Shown here: positions 33,072 through 43,057 of the stretch, in pieces
Layout of the letters: every line of letters starts with the position of its first letter
Position numbering within the stretch: the stretch's first letter is position 1
Origin: CAVTND01 sp963735955
Lineage (GTDB): Bacteria; Pseudomonadota; Gammaproteobacteria; Burkholderiales; Burkholderiaceae_F
DNA: 64,000 nucleotides
Assembly: GCA_963735955.1 (NCBI GenBank)
Contig: CAVTND010000016.1
Span: 62,001-126,000 of the forward strand
Direction of reading: 5' to 3'
Position numbers and translations under genes: made by a program
The notes under the pieces: model-generated
Told to the model about the DNA's origin: nothing
Seen by the model: only the letters and a program-made list of their open reading frames with translations
The model's database searches: none

Positions 33072-33608
33072 ATGAGCAGGCCGCCACTTACCGTGGAGCC
33101 CGATCGCTTCGAATCCTTAGTCACGAAGGACGAGCCGACCCTGCGCTTCATGTTGCAGCATCCGGCACACCTCATTGCGCTGGGTTTTGGCACGGGTCTG
33201 CTCCGACCAGGTCCCGGCACCGGGGGCACCCTGGGCGCATGGTTTGCGTTTGTTGTGCTGAACGCCTGGCTGAGTACCAAGGTCTGGATCGCTGTGATCA
33301 TCGTTGCTCTTGCAGTCGGCGCGTGGGCGGCAGAGCGTACGGGCGCCGCCCTGGGCCGGGCCGATCATGGCGCGATCGTCATCGATGAAATTGTCGCGTT
33401 CTGGATTGTTTTGCTGCTGGTTCCCGCGGGCCTGGTGGCGCAAGGCCTGGCGTTCCTCCTGTTCCGCGCCTTCGACATCGGCAAACCACCACCGATTGGC
33501 GCCGTCGATCGTCGCTTCAAACAAGGCGTCGGAGTCATGGCCGACGACCTGATCGCAGCCTTTTACACGCTGCTGGTGTTTGCCGTCGGAACGCGACTAT
33601 GGGGATAG
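33072..33608 (+). CDS. pgpA: Phosphatidylglycerophosphatase A
   Basis: 178 residues. An inner-membrane enzyme dephosphorylating phosphatidylglycerol phosphate. Family motifs are GFGTGLLRPGPGTGGTLGAW, VIDEIVAFWIVLLL and FRAFDIGKPPPIGAVDRRFKQGVGVMADDLIAA. Three to four membrane helices are predicted. Its leader and ribosome binding site lie in a REP-like unit. It overlaps the next gene by ten bases, so is translationally coupled. Confidence 0.94.
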   Translation: MSRPPLTVEPDRFESLVTKDEPTLRFMLQHPAHLIALGFGTGLLRPGPGTGGTLGAWFAFVVLNAWLSTKVWIAVIIVALAVGAWAAERTGAALGRADHGAIVIDEIVAFWIVLLLVPAGLVAQGLAFLLFRAFDIGKPPPIGAVDRRFKQGVGVMADDLIAAFYTLLVFAVGTRLWG

Positions 33609-34196
33609 TCGAATTCTCGCAGCGGGTTGAATGGGCCGCGGCCCGTCTTGGGCACGCCCTGAGCGCACAGAGGCTGGTGCTGGCCACGGCAGAGTCCTGC
33701 ACAGCGGGAGGCGTTTCCTATGCAGTGACGCTCGTACCGGGTTCAAGCGAATGGTTCGAGCGCGGTTTCATTACGTATTCGAATGAGGCCAAGATCCAGG
33801 TGCTGGGTGTCGCACCGGCCTATCTTCGAGATTTTGGCGCGGTCAGTGAACCCGTGGCGCGCGCAATGGCACTTGGAGCAATCTCGCACAGCGCCGCGCA
33901 GGTTGCGCTTGCGGTGACCGGCATCGCGGGACCGGACGGCGGCACCGAGGCCAAGCCGGTGGGCACAGTCTGTTTCGCCTGGGCGATCCGGCGGGATGCA
34001 AACCAGGCGCCCTGGGTCAAGACCGCGACCCAGCGCTTCGATGGCGATCGCGCGCGCGGTTCGTTCGTCGGCCATCCTCGTGGCGCTCGAGACCCTCAGT
34101 GGACTACTGAGCAGCGCCAGGATGTCTAGCGACGCGGCGCGCGGGCGGTGCGACATACGCTGCCTGCACACACTGTACGTGCGACGCCCTCGATGA
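33599..34196 (+). CDS. pncC: Nicotinamide-nucleotide amidohydrolase (CinA C-terminal type; 3' frameshift)
   Basis: A deamidase recycling NMN to nicotinate mononucleotide in the pyridine-nucleotide salvage cycle. Diagnostic blocks are LVLATAESCTAGGVSYAVTLVPGSSEWFERGFITYSNEAK in one run, then AVTGIAGPDGGTEAKPVGTVCFAW. After TATQRFDGDRAR the expected AVRSSAILVALETL appears in another frame, so there is an indel near 34055. The corrected stop is at 34196, overlapping the next ATG by four bases (ATGA). Confidence 0.86.
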
Positions 34197-35077
34197 CCGA
34201 CCTGTTTCCCGGCTTCTCGCTGGAGCAACGCAGCGCCAATGGCATCCTGATCAAGTCCGCCATGGCGGCCGCGGTCCGCCGCTGCTGCTGTTGCACGGTT
34301 TCCCGCAGACGCACGCGATATGGCACCGAATCGCACCGAACCTGCGCCCCATTACACGCTGGTCATGCCGGATCTGCGTGGCTATGGCGACAGCGACAAG
34401 CCGGATAGCGGTGCTGACCACGCCCCATACAGCAAGCGCGTCATGGCGCTCGATGTCCTTGAGTTGATGCGCAGCCTGGGCCACATGCGTTTTTTCGTTT
34501 GTGGCCATGACCGGGGCGGACGTGTTGCGCACCGGCTTGCACTCGATCATCCCGCCGCGGTGCAGAAGCTGATGGTGCTTGACATCGCGCCTACGCTGAC
34601 AATGTACGAGCGCACGACCATGGAATTCGCGCGCGACTACTACCACTGGTTCTTTCTGATCCAAGCTGCGCCGTTGCCGGAAACCCTGATCCAGGCTGAC
34701 CCGAAGTTCTACCTGCACAAGAAGATCGGCGGCTGGGGATCGGGCGGAACGAGCTTCTTGACCCGCGCGCGGTGGCCGAGTACGAACGCTGCTTTTCCGC
34801 CGCGGCGATCCATGCAATGTGTGAAGATTACCGGGCGTCTGCGACGATCGACCTCGAGCACGATCGATTCGATGCGCAGGCACGCGTACGTTGTCCCATG
34901 CACGTACTTTGGGGCGAACGCGGCGTCGTGCACCGCCTGTTCACGCCGATCGCGGACTGGCAGGCGAAGGCGGTCGAAGTGAGCGGCCGCTCGACGCCCA
35001 CCGGTCACTACATTCCGGAGGAGGCGCCCGCCTTGCTGGCGCAGGATCTGCTGGAGTTTCTCGGCGCTCGCCCGTGA
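34193..35077 (+). CDS. Alpha/beta hydrolase, fluoroacetate/haloacetate dehalogenase-like (three frameshifts)
   Basis: About 294 residues after correction. Blocks in order: LFPGFSLEQRSANG; after a shift at about 34263, GPPLLLLHGFPQTHAIWHRI; after one at about 34350, YTLVMPDLRGYGDSDKP and FFVCGHDRGGRVAHRLALDHP with the nucleophile aspartate; and after one at about 34762, DPRAVAEYERCF and AMCEDYRASATIDLEHDRFD. The DRGGR motif and the YHWFFLIQAAPLPETL segment resemble fluoroacetate dehalogenases. Epoxide hydrolase activity is an alternative. It is coupled to pncC, an unusual companion. Confidence 0.75.
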
Positions 35078-35092
35078 ATTGCAACCGCTCGC

Positions 35093-35917
35093 TCAGACAC
35101 GCGCGCGATTGATCTCGTCTCGCGTCCGCTCGGCGGCCACGCGAGCCTGTTCCGCAAAGTTCTCTGCCTTGCTCGCATAGAGAATTGCGCGCGAGGAATT
35201 GATGACCATGCCGCCGGCTGCTGTCTTGCCGGCGCGGACACTGGCATCGATGTCCCCGCCCTGCGCGCCGATACCCGGGACAAGGAGCGCCATGTCGCCT
35301 ACCAACGCTCGAACCCGAGCGAGTTCACTCGGATAGGTGGCTCCGACAACCAGGCCCAACTGGCCATTGGTATTCCATTGCCTGGCGGCCAGTCGGGCGA
35401 GATGTTCGTACAGGTGCTCGTTCTGATGCTCTGACTGCACGTTCAGCATCTGCAGGTCGCTGCCGCCGGGGTTGCTGGTGCGGCAAAGAAGAAAGACACC
35501 ACAGTTCGGATACGCCAGATACGGTTGGATCGAATCGAATCCCATGTAGGGCGATACCGTTACTGCATGGGCGCGGTAGCGCTCGAAAGCCTCGCGTGCA
35601 TAGTGTTCCGCAGTGGCGCCAATGTCGCCGCGCTTCGCATCCAGGATGACTGGAACTGCTGGATAGGCGTTACGAATGTGCTCGATCAGGCGCGTAAGCT
35701 GATCTTCGGCCTCCTGCGAAGCGAAGTAGGCGATCTGTGGTTTGAACGCGCACACCAGGTCTGCGGTGGCATCGACGATCGTCCTGCAGAACTGGAAAAT
35801 GGCATCGTCGGCGCCTTGAAGATGGGCGGGAATCCGGGCCGGGTCGGGATCGAGTCCTACGCAAAGCAGTGTGTTGTCACGCGACCAGCGTGCGGCGAGC
35901 ATGTCGGTGAATCGCAT
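35093..35917 (-). CDS. pyrF: Orotidine 5'-phosphate decarboxylase
   Basis: 274 residues. It makes UMP, the last step of de novo pyrimidine synthesis. It belongs to the longer type-2 branch: LLCVGLDPDPARIP near the start, the catalytic VILDAKRGDIGATAEHYARE, VTVSPYMGFDSI and LLVPGIGAQGGD. GGAGG four bases before the ATG supports the start. It is convergent with the preceding hydrolase; the two stops are 15 bases apart. Confidence 0.95.
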   Translation of the reverse strand: MRFTDMLAARWSRDNTLLCVGLDPDPARIPAHLQGADDAIFQFCRTIVDATADLVCAFKPQIAYFASQEAEDQLTRLIEHIRNAYPAVPVILDAKRGDIGATAEHYAREAFERYRAHAVTVSPYMGFDSIQPYLAYPNCGVFLLCRTSNPGGSDLQMLNVQSEHQNEHLYEHLARLAARQWNTNGQLGLVVGATYPSELARVRALVGDMALLVPGIGAQGGDIDASVRAGKTAAGGMVINSSRAILYASKAENFAEQARVAAERTRDEINRARV

Positions 35918-36016
35918 TCAGCCTCCAGGGCGGATTCTAGGGCCCGATGCAGGAGTCAACCGGCGCCTTCAAATCGATCCGTGGCGAAGCGGGGCGCACG
36001 GTTTACGTCGAATCGT

Positions 36017-37474
36017 TCAGCCGTTCACGTAAACCCAGTTCAACAAGGCGTCGAGCGCTGCCTGTCCGGCGCCGGCATTGGCGTGGTTGACGAAGGCCAC
36101 GACTGCATAGCGGCGGCCGCTGGCCGCGAGCACATAGCCTGCAATCCCGCGGGTATCGGCAAGCAGGCCGGTCTTGATGTGGGCCGCACCCGCCGCGCCG
36201 ACCCGCTTGCGCATGGTGCCGTCGACCCCGACCAGTGGCAGAGAGGACACGAACTCCGGCATCAATGGCGAAGCCCAGGCGCTGACCAGAAGGCGTGCGA
36301 GGCCGGCTGGCGTCAGCCGTTCGACACGCGACAGGCCGGCGCCGTTTTCAAGTACGAACTCGCGCCGGTCGAGCCCCTTGCCGACCAGCCACTCGCCGAC
36401 GACCCGTTGCGCTCGCTCGGCGTTCGCCGGCTGACGTGTGCCTTCGGCTCCGAGCGTCAGGAAAAGCTGCCGCGCCATTACGTTGTTGCTGAACTTGTTG
36501 ATGTCGCGAATCACCTCGGCCAGGGAGCGGGAGTCGTGATGCACCAGGTGCCGTGCCTCTGGCGGCGTCGCTGCTTCACGTACGCGGCCCTGCCAGGCTC
36601 CGCCTCCGGCCTCCCACAAGGCGCGAAAGACGGCCCCGACGTACTGGGGATGAGCGAACAGGCTGACATGCCAGACCTGCTCGCCACACGAAAGCGGAAA
36701 GGCGCCGCGAAACTGTGGTCGCAGCGAATCGCTGAAATCACCGCCGATCCGGGCACGCCAGTCATTACAGGCGCCCTCGGCCGCCCGCACCGTGGTCGGC
36801 ACGGTCATTCCCGCAACGGCCGGAATCGCATAGACACGCACCTGCTTGATGTCCGGCAAGGGCACGAAGTGGAAGCTGATGCTCTTGAAGTTGAGCAGCA
36901 GCCCGTCCGGGCCAGCGTTGTAGGGGCGGAGCGCTTCCCCGTCGAAGGCCGCCGGATCATGGGCGGCAGCTTCGAACACAGAGCGATCGATCACAAGGTC
37001 ACCCGCAATGTCGCGCACACCAATGCCCCGCAGCCGCTGCAACAGAATCCACAGGTTCTCGATTACAAACTGAGGATCGCCGCTGCCGCGCAAATAAAGA
37101 TCGCCTTCCAGCACACCGTCCCGCACCGGCGCAGTGGCCAGTGCGGAGGTGCGCCACGTGTACTGCGGTCCGAGCATTTCGAGCGCGGCAAGCGTCGTAA
37201 CCAGCTTCATCGTCGACGCGGGATTCATCGGCTGGGTGTCGTTGAACGTCAGTGAAAGCCCCTTACCGGAAAGAGGAACCACCGTGGCGCCGACGGCGCT
37301 GAACGGAATGTTTCCGGCCTTGAGCGCGCCGGCCATGCCCTCGGGCAATCGCTCGCCCCCGGATGCCTGCGATACCTCCGCTTGAGCGACGCGCTCGTAA
37401 GCGCCCGCCATCCCATGCTGGAGCGCAGTCAATGCAAGCAGCAGCGAAATTATTCGTTTAATGATCAATGACAT
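36017..37474 (-). CDS. dacB: D-alanyl-D-alanine carboxypeptidase/endopeptidase (PBP4 type)
   Basis: 485 residues, exported by an N-terminal signal peptide (LLLALTALQHGMAGA). It trims and cuts peptidoglycan peptides in the periplasm. The penicillin-binding motifs are NPASTMKLVTTLAAL (SxxK), KFSNNVMARQLFL (SxN) and HIKTGLLADTRGIAGYVL (KTG). The large insert between SxxK and SxN typical of class C PBPs is present. It is transcribed alone and divergently from the DUF1800 gene. Confidence 0.94.
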   Translation of the reverse strand: MSLIIKRIISLLLALTALQHGMAGAYERVAQAEVSQASGGERLPEGMAGALKAGNIPFSAVGATVVPLSGKGLSLTFNDTQPMNPASTMKLVTTLAALEMLGPQYTWRTSALATAPVRDGVLEGDLYLRGSGDPQFVIENLWILLQRLRGIGVRDIAGDLVIDRSVFEAAAHDPAAFDGEALRPYNAGPDGLLLNFKSISFHFVPLPDIKQVRVYAIPAVAGMTVPTTVRAAEGACNDWRARIGGDFSDSLRPQFRGAFPLSCGEQVWHVSLFAHPQYVGAVFRALWEAGGGAWQGRVREAATPPEARHLVHHDSRSLAEVIRDINKFSNNVMARQLFLTLGAEGTRQPANAERAQRVVGEWLVGKGLDRREFVLENGAGLSRVERLTPAGLARLLVSAWASPLMPEFVSSLPLVGVDGTMRKRVGAAGAAHIKTGLLADTRGIAGYVLAASGRRYAVVAFVNHANAGAGQAALDALLNWVYVNG

Positions 37475-37631
37475 GCGGTCGGCGTGCCGAATGCGCTAGG
37501 GCAAATGTTCGATAGCCGTATTTTTGCCTGCGCGATAGCCTGCACAGTTGTCGAGCGGCCTCGTTTCCTGCTTCAAGAGAGGTCGCGTTCCGCGCTCGCG
37601 CACAGAGCGTTGTGATTTCTGAGGTCCTGCG

Positions 37632-39368
37632 ATGAGTTCGGCACACGCAATGAAGCTTAAGGGCTTACTGGTGACCGTGGCCGCGGCACTTTGGCTGACG
37701 GCATGCGGCGGCGGGGGCGGTGGCAGCACCAGCGCCGTGCCCGCGGCGCCGGTTGGTCCGATTCCACCGGTGCCGCCCGGAGGCTTCGCTCCTTCGGGCC
37801 CAACCCCTGCGCCGGGCGGACCCGCCAGCGATGTGCAGGCGGTGCGATTCCTCGCCCAGGCAAGCTTCGGTGCGACTCCGGCCGAAATCGACCGCATCAA
37901 GACCCTCGGCTACAACGACTGGCTTGAGCAGCAGTTCCAGGTCACACGTACACCGCACCTGGATTTTGTGCTGGCCGCTTATCCAATCCCAACCCCGACC
38001 GGCGTCACCGTAACGATCGACCCGCTGTATCAGTCGTTCTGGAAGCAGGCGATCACCGGGCCTGACCAGTTGCGCCAGCGCGTCAGCTTCGCACTGTCGC
38101 AGGTCCTCGTGACCTCAGCCGCCGACGCAGCCTTGCAGGACTCACCGCATACGCTGGCTTCGTACCTCGACACGCTGTCGCAGCACGCCTTCGGCAATTA
38201 CCGGGATCTGCTCGAGGCCGTGTCCAAACATCCAGCAATGGGCCAATACCTGACTTCGCTGGGCAATCGTGGTGACGGCACGCGCATTCCTGACGAAAAC
38301 TATGCGCGCGAAGTCATGCAGCTGTTCTCGATCGGCCTCGTCGAACTCAACGTCGACGGCACGCCGGTGATGGTGAACGGCCAGACCGTGGATACCTACG
38401 ACATGGCCGACATCCAGGGTCTGGCCAAGGTGTTTACCGGCTGGGGCTGGGGCAATACCGGCACGCCGGATCCGGTCAACGGCCGCTTCACCGGCAGCAA
38501 TCCGGCAGATCCAATGCGGCGCGTGATCCCGATGCAGTTCTATCCGCAGTACCACTCGCCGCTCGAAAAGACATTCCTCAATGTGACGATTGCAGCCGGC
38601 ACACCTGGCACGCAGGCGATGACGACGGCGCTGAACGGCCTGTTCAACCATCCAAACGTCGGTCCGTTCCTGGCCACCCGCCTGATCCAGCACATGGTGA
38701 CCAGCAATCCGAGCCCGGCCTATGTCGGCCGAGTCGCGCGCGTCTTCAACGACAACGGTCGCGGTGTGCGAGGTGACCTGAAAGCAGTGGTGCGCGCTGT
38801 CCTGTTCGACGCCGAGGCCAGCGCGCCATCCAGTGCGACGAGTGCCGGCAAGTTGCGTGAACCCCTATTGCGGCTCGCCGCCTGGATGCGCGCCTTCAAT
38901 GCAACTTCGGCCAGCGGCAATTTCCGGCTCGGCGTGCTCGATAACCAGCTCTATCAGACGCCGATGCGCGCCCCCAGCGTGTTCAATTTTTTCCGGCCGG
39001 GATTCGTGCCGCCCAATACCAGCCTCGCGGCGGCGGACCTGCTTGCGCCGGAATTCCAGATCACACACGAGATCTCGGTTGCGACTTACGCCAACTATAT
39101 GCAGGGCGCAATCGCCAACGGTGTCGGCAACAGCAACGACGTAAAAGCCGATTACACGGCGGTCAACGCGATCGCCGACAACGCCGACGGGCTGGTCGCA
39201 CGCGTCAACCTGCTGCTGGCCAACGACAGCCTGTCGGCCGCCACCGTCACCTCGATTCGAGATGCGGTGAACGCAATCCCGATCACGGCGACCAACGCGC
39301 GCCAGAACCGGACCTATCTCGCGATCTACCTGGCGATGACCTCGCCCGAGTATCTGGTGCAAAAGTAG
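37632..39368 (+). CDS. DUF1800 domain lipoprotein (copy 1)
   Basis: 578 residues. The N-terminus has a signal peptide with lipobox LTAC followed by a glycine run and a proline-rich linker. The DUF1800 domain starts near residue 68 (AVRFLAQASFGATPAEIDR). Conserved blocks are QLRQRVSFALSQVLV, FGNYRDLLEAVSKHPAMGQYL, PDENYAREVMQLFSIGL, GLAKVFTGW and the ending AMTSPEYLVQK. The function of the family is unknown. It is followed after 18 bases by a DUF1501 gene; such pairs are widespread and presumed to act together outside the cytoplasm. Confidence 0.88.
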   Translation: MSSAHAMKLKGLLVTVAAALWLTACGGGGGGSTSAVPAAPVGPIPPVPPGGFAPSGPTPAPGGPASDVQAVRFLAQASFGATPAEIDRIKTLGYNDWLEQQFQVTRTPHLDFVLAAYPIPTPTGVTVTIDPLYQSFWKQAITGPDQLRQRVSFALSQVLVTSAADAALQDSPHTLASYLDTLSQHAFGNYRDLLEAVSKHPAMGQYLTSLGNRGDGTRIPDENYAREVMQLFSIGLVELNVDGTPVMVNGQTVDTYDMADIQGLAKVFTGWGWGNTGTPDPVNGRFTGSNPADPMRRVIPMQFYPQYHSPLEKTFLNVTIAAGTPGTQAMTTALNGLFNHPNVGPFLATRLIQHMVTSNPSPAYVGRVARVFNDNGRGVRGDLKAVVRAVLFDAEASAPSSATSAGKLREPLLRLAAWMRAFNATSASGNFRLGVLDNQLYQTPMRAPSVFNFFRPGFVPPNTSLAAADLLAPEFQITHEISVATYANYMQGAIANGVGNSNDVKADYTAVNAIADNADGLVARVNLLLANDSLSAATVTSIRDAVNAIPITATNARQNRTYLAIYLAMTSPEYLVQK

Positions 39369-39386
39369 GGCGACGGAGACACGATC

Positions 39387-40775
39387 ATGACTACGAATGC
39401 TTCGCGCCGCCGCTTCCTCACCACTGCTTCCAGGCTTTCCATCGCTGGCGCTGCCACGCCCTGGGCCGTCAATCTGGCGGCGATCGGTACCGCAGCAGCC
39501 CAGACCCTGCCGACCGACTACAAGGCCCTGGTGTGCGTGTTCATGTACGGCGGCAACGATCACTCCAATACCGTGGTGCCATACGACAACGCGGGATATG
39601 CCTTGTACGCGCAGTCGCGCACCAATCTCCAGCTCGCGCAGGCCACGCTGCTGCCGCTCGCAACGCCGACCAATCCCTCGATGGTCGGCCGCCAGATCTC
39701 GCTGCGCGCTGAACTCGCACCGATCAAGACCGTCTATGACGCCGGCCAAGCGGCGGTGCTGGCCAACGTCGGCACTCTTGTGGTTCCGACCACGATGGTT
39801 CAATACCGTGCGCGCAGCGTGCCGCTTGCCACCGAGCCTGTTTTCACACAATGACCAACAGTCGGTCTGGCAGACCTACGACGGCCGGCGCGAAGGCGCG
39901 CGCATCGGCTGGGGCGGCAAGATGGGCGACCTGTTCGCCGCGGCCAATCAGTTTCAGAATTTCACTTGCGTCTCTGCTTCCGGCTCAGCGGTGCTGCTGT
40001 CGGGCCAGACGACGGTTCAGATGCAGGTCGGCAACAACGGCGGCGTCGCCATCAACGGTGTCAATGGCACGACGCTGTTCGGCTCGACCAGTGGCCCGAC
40101 CACGGCGCGACGCCTGATGACCGAGGATCGCGGCAATCTGTATGAGAAGGACTACAACGCGATCGTCAAGCGCTCAGCGATGCTGCGCAGACGCTCAACA
40201 CGGCACTGGCCGCCTTTCCCGCCAACGTCGCGCCCTTCAGCAACCTGCCCGCCACGGGCCTCGGCAACCAGTTGCGCAATGTCGCACGCATGATCGCGGC
40301 GCGCACCGCGCTGGGAGCGCGGCGTCAGGTGTTCCACGTCAGCATCGGTGGCTTCGACCAGCACTCCGGACTGGTCGGTGGGCACGGTGGACGCATGGCC
40401 GAACTCGCCAACGCGATGGCGGCGTTCTATCAGGCTACGGTGACACTCGGCATTGCTGACAGCGTGACGGCGTTCACCGCATCCGACTTTGGACGCACGC
40501 TCGATTCGAATGGCGACGGCTCGGATCACGGCTGGGGTGCGCACCATTTCGCTGTTGGCGGCGCAGTACGCGGCGGCGAGCTCTACGGTGTCTGGCCCGA
40601 CACGGTCTTGCGTGGGCCGAACGATGTGGGTCGCGGCAATCTGCTGCCGACGACATCGGTCGTCGAGTACGCGGGAACGCTGGCCACGTGGTTCGGCGTC
40701 AGCGCGGCGCAGATGCCGACGGTTTTGCCCAACGCCGTCAATTTCCCGCAGCTGAATCTCGGTTTCATGGTCTGA
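39387..40775 (+). CDS. DUF1501 domain protein with Tat signal (copy 1; frameshifted)
   Basis: About 460 residues after correction. It starts with a twin-arginine signal, ASRRRFLTTASRLSIAGAA. The domain begins TDYKALVCVFMYGGNDHSNTVVPYD. Indels near 39843 and 40180 split it into three frames; the joined parts read SHNDQQSVWQTYDG, then GWGGKMGDLFAAANQFQNF, then RQVFHVSIGGFDQHSG, FTASDFGRTLDSNGDGSDHGWG and GGELYGVWPD. The family resembles sulfatase/phosphatase-like metal enzymes; the activity is unproven. It forms a pair with the DUF1800 gene upstream. Confidence 0.85.
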
Positions 40776-40793
40776 GCGCGAACCGTGCCGCAG

Positions 40794-40818
40794 AAACGGC
40801 GCCCGCGGGCGCCGTTTT
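40794..40818 (+). terminator. Rho-independent terminator after DUF1501 copy 1
   Basis: Stem AAACGGCGCC / GGCGCCGTTT with a CGCG loop, followed by TCG. It closes the first DUF1800-DUF1501 pair. Confidence 0.85.
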
Positions 40819-41044
40819 CGTTTGTTCGCCGGCTGAAGAACTCAGTCGGATGACCGGCCGAACGGATGAGCACGAGATGAGTGATTCGCGGCAACAACTT
40901 CCTCGATGATCTCAGCCCTTTCGCCCGATGGACGTCTCGGGCAGGCGGTTTCTAAAGTTCGTCGACGCTGATGAGAGCGTTCGCAGCAAGCATGTCCAGA
41001 CGCAATCCGTTGCACGAGATTTGGCTGGCCGATCGAGGGATCCG
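40819..41044 (+). promoter_or_regulatory. Intergenic region before the second DUF1800 gene
   Basis: About 225 bases without a gene. It should carry the promoter of the second pair. I see no strong consensus promoter or operator. Confidence 0.3.
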
Positions 41045-43035
41045 ATGAACAAGAATGCAATGACGAAAAATCGTACGTTGATCGCGGTTGCAGTGACCGC
41101 CGCGCTGCTCGCAGGTTGTGGCGGAGGCGGCGATGAGGCGAAGACGAGCGCTCCTCCGACGCGGCTCCGTCGGTCCGACCGCGGCTCCGATCACTCCACC
41201 CACCGACGTCGATGCGATTCGCTTTCTGTCGCAGGCCACGATGGGTCCTAACGGCCGCCGATCTGGCGCGCCTGAAGCAGCTTGGCTACAACAATTGGAT
41301 CGAGGAACAGTTCGCCGCTCCGCGAACCTCGCACCAGGACTTCGTGATCAGCGAGATCGGGCTCGACGGCGCAGTCGGTGCCCAGATCACGATGGATCCG
41401 ATCTATCGCTCGTGGTGGAAGCAGGCGTTGACCGGCAACGATCAGTTGCGGCAGCGGGTGATCTTTGCGCTGTCGCAGATCGTCGTCACTTCCGCCGCCG
41501 ACGCGCCAGCTTCGACCAATCGCCCGGCCGCGATGGCCAGCTATCTCGACGTCCTCTCCAAGCACGCGTTCGGCAACTACCGGGATCTGCTCGACGAAGT
41601 GTCGATGCATCCGACCATGGGTCGCTATCTGACCGCGCTGGGCAATCGCGCTGACGGTGGTCGCGTGCCCGATGAGAACTACGCGCGCGAAATCATGCAG
41701 CTGTTCTCGATCGGCATCGTGCAGTTGAACAACAACGGCACACCGAAGCTGGTCAACAACGCGCCGGTCGACACCTACACGATGGACGACATCCGCGGCC
41801 TGGCCAAGGTGTTCACCGGCTGGAGCTGGGGCAACACCGGCACGCCGAATCTGACCGATGACCGATTCTTCGGCAACGAAGTGGATCGTGCGGGAAGTCA
41901 TCCCGATGCAGCACTATCCGAAGTTCCACTCGCCCGGATGCAAGACTTTCCTCGGCGTGACGATCGCGGCCGGCACGCCCGGCCCACAGGCGATAAGACC
42001 GCGACTCGATACGATCTTCAATCACCCGAATGTCGGACCGTTCCTCGCGCCAGCGCCTGATCCAGCGCATGGTCACCTCGAATCCGAGTCCGGCGTATGT
42101 CGATCGCGTTGCAACCGTGTTCAACAATAATGGCAGCGGCGTTCGTGGCGACCTCAAGGCGACAGTCCGCGCGATCCTGTTCGATCCGGAGGCGCGCGAC
42201 AACGCTGCGCTCGCCTCGACGACGTCGGGCAAGCTGCGCGAACCGGTGCTGCGTTCACGGCTGGGCGCGTGCGGTCGGCGCCACCTCGGCGAGCGGCTTC
42301 TACCGGTCGGTATCCTCGATGCCAATTGTTCCAGACCCACTGCGCGCACCGACAGTGTTCAACTTTTACCGGCCGGGTTTCGTGCCGCCGAACACCGACA
42401 TCGCGGCGCAGAACCTGGTGGCACCGGAGTTTCAGATCACCCACGAAGTCTCGGTCGCCAACTACACGAACTACATGCAGACGGTGGTCAACGGCGGTCT
42501 CGGTTTCAACACCATGAATCGGCCGGATGTGCGGAGTGACTACCAAGGACATCGGAGTCATGGCCGAGCCACCGACCGCTCTCGTCGATGCACCTGAACC
42601 TGCGCTGACCTACAACACGATGCGGCGGCGACCAACGCAGACGATCGAGACGCCGTCAACACGATCGCGATTCCGGCTCCGGTTCAGCGGCATCGACGAC
42701 AGTTCCACGTCGTCACCTACCAGGGCAAGCAGTACCGGTCTGTGCCGAACGAGGGTCGGCCTGCACCTTCACTGGGGCGCAGACGGTTCTCTACGGCGCC
42801 AACGACATGTACGCGACCAAGATGGCGACCGCGACGGTGGACTGCAACAACACCGAGTTCGGCGACCCGGCAGTCGGCGTTGCGAAGTCGTGCTTGTCGG
42901 TCCGGTACCGCCACGGCGGCGCCGAGCACGGAGCCGCCGACCAATCAGGCGGCGATCGACACCGCCAAGCTCAACCGCGTCCGGCTGGCGGCCTTCATGA
43001 CGATGATGACGCCTGAGTTCCTGGTTCAGAAGTAG
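41045..43035 (+). pseudogene. DUF1800 domain lipoprotein (copy 2), broken by many frameshifts
   Basis: It begins with a lipoprotein signal (LIAVAVTAALLAGCGGGGDE). It is homologous throughout to copy 1: VDAIRFLSQATMGP, then QLGYNNWIEEQFAAP, QLRQRVIFALSQIVV, PDENYAREIMQLFSIGI, FNFYRPGFVPPNTDIAAQ, and the ending MTMMTPEFLVQK. At least six frame changes occur (about 41160, 41250, 41880, 42000-42040, 42270, 42540 and further). An extra cysteine-containing module not in copy 1 sits at about 42715-42910. Either dense sequence error or real decay explains the damage. Confidence 0.75.
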
Positions 43036-43057
43036 TCGGACAGCGAGGAGAAATACG

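Noticed and set aside
35525..37255. 576-residue plus-strand open frame opposite pyrF and dacB
   Set aside because: It spans two unrelated, well-supported genes on the other strand and is explained by their codon bias.
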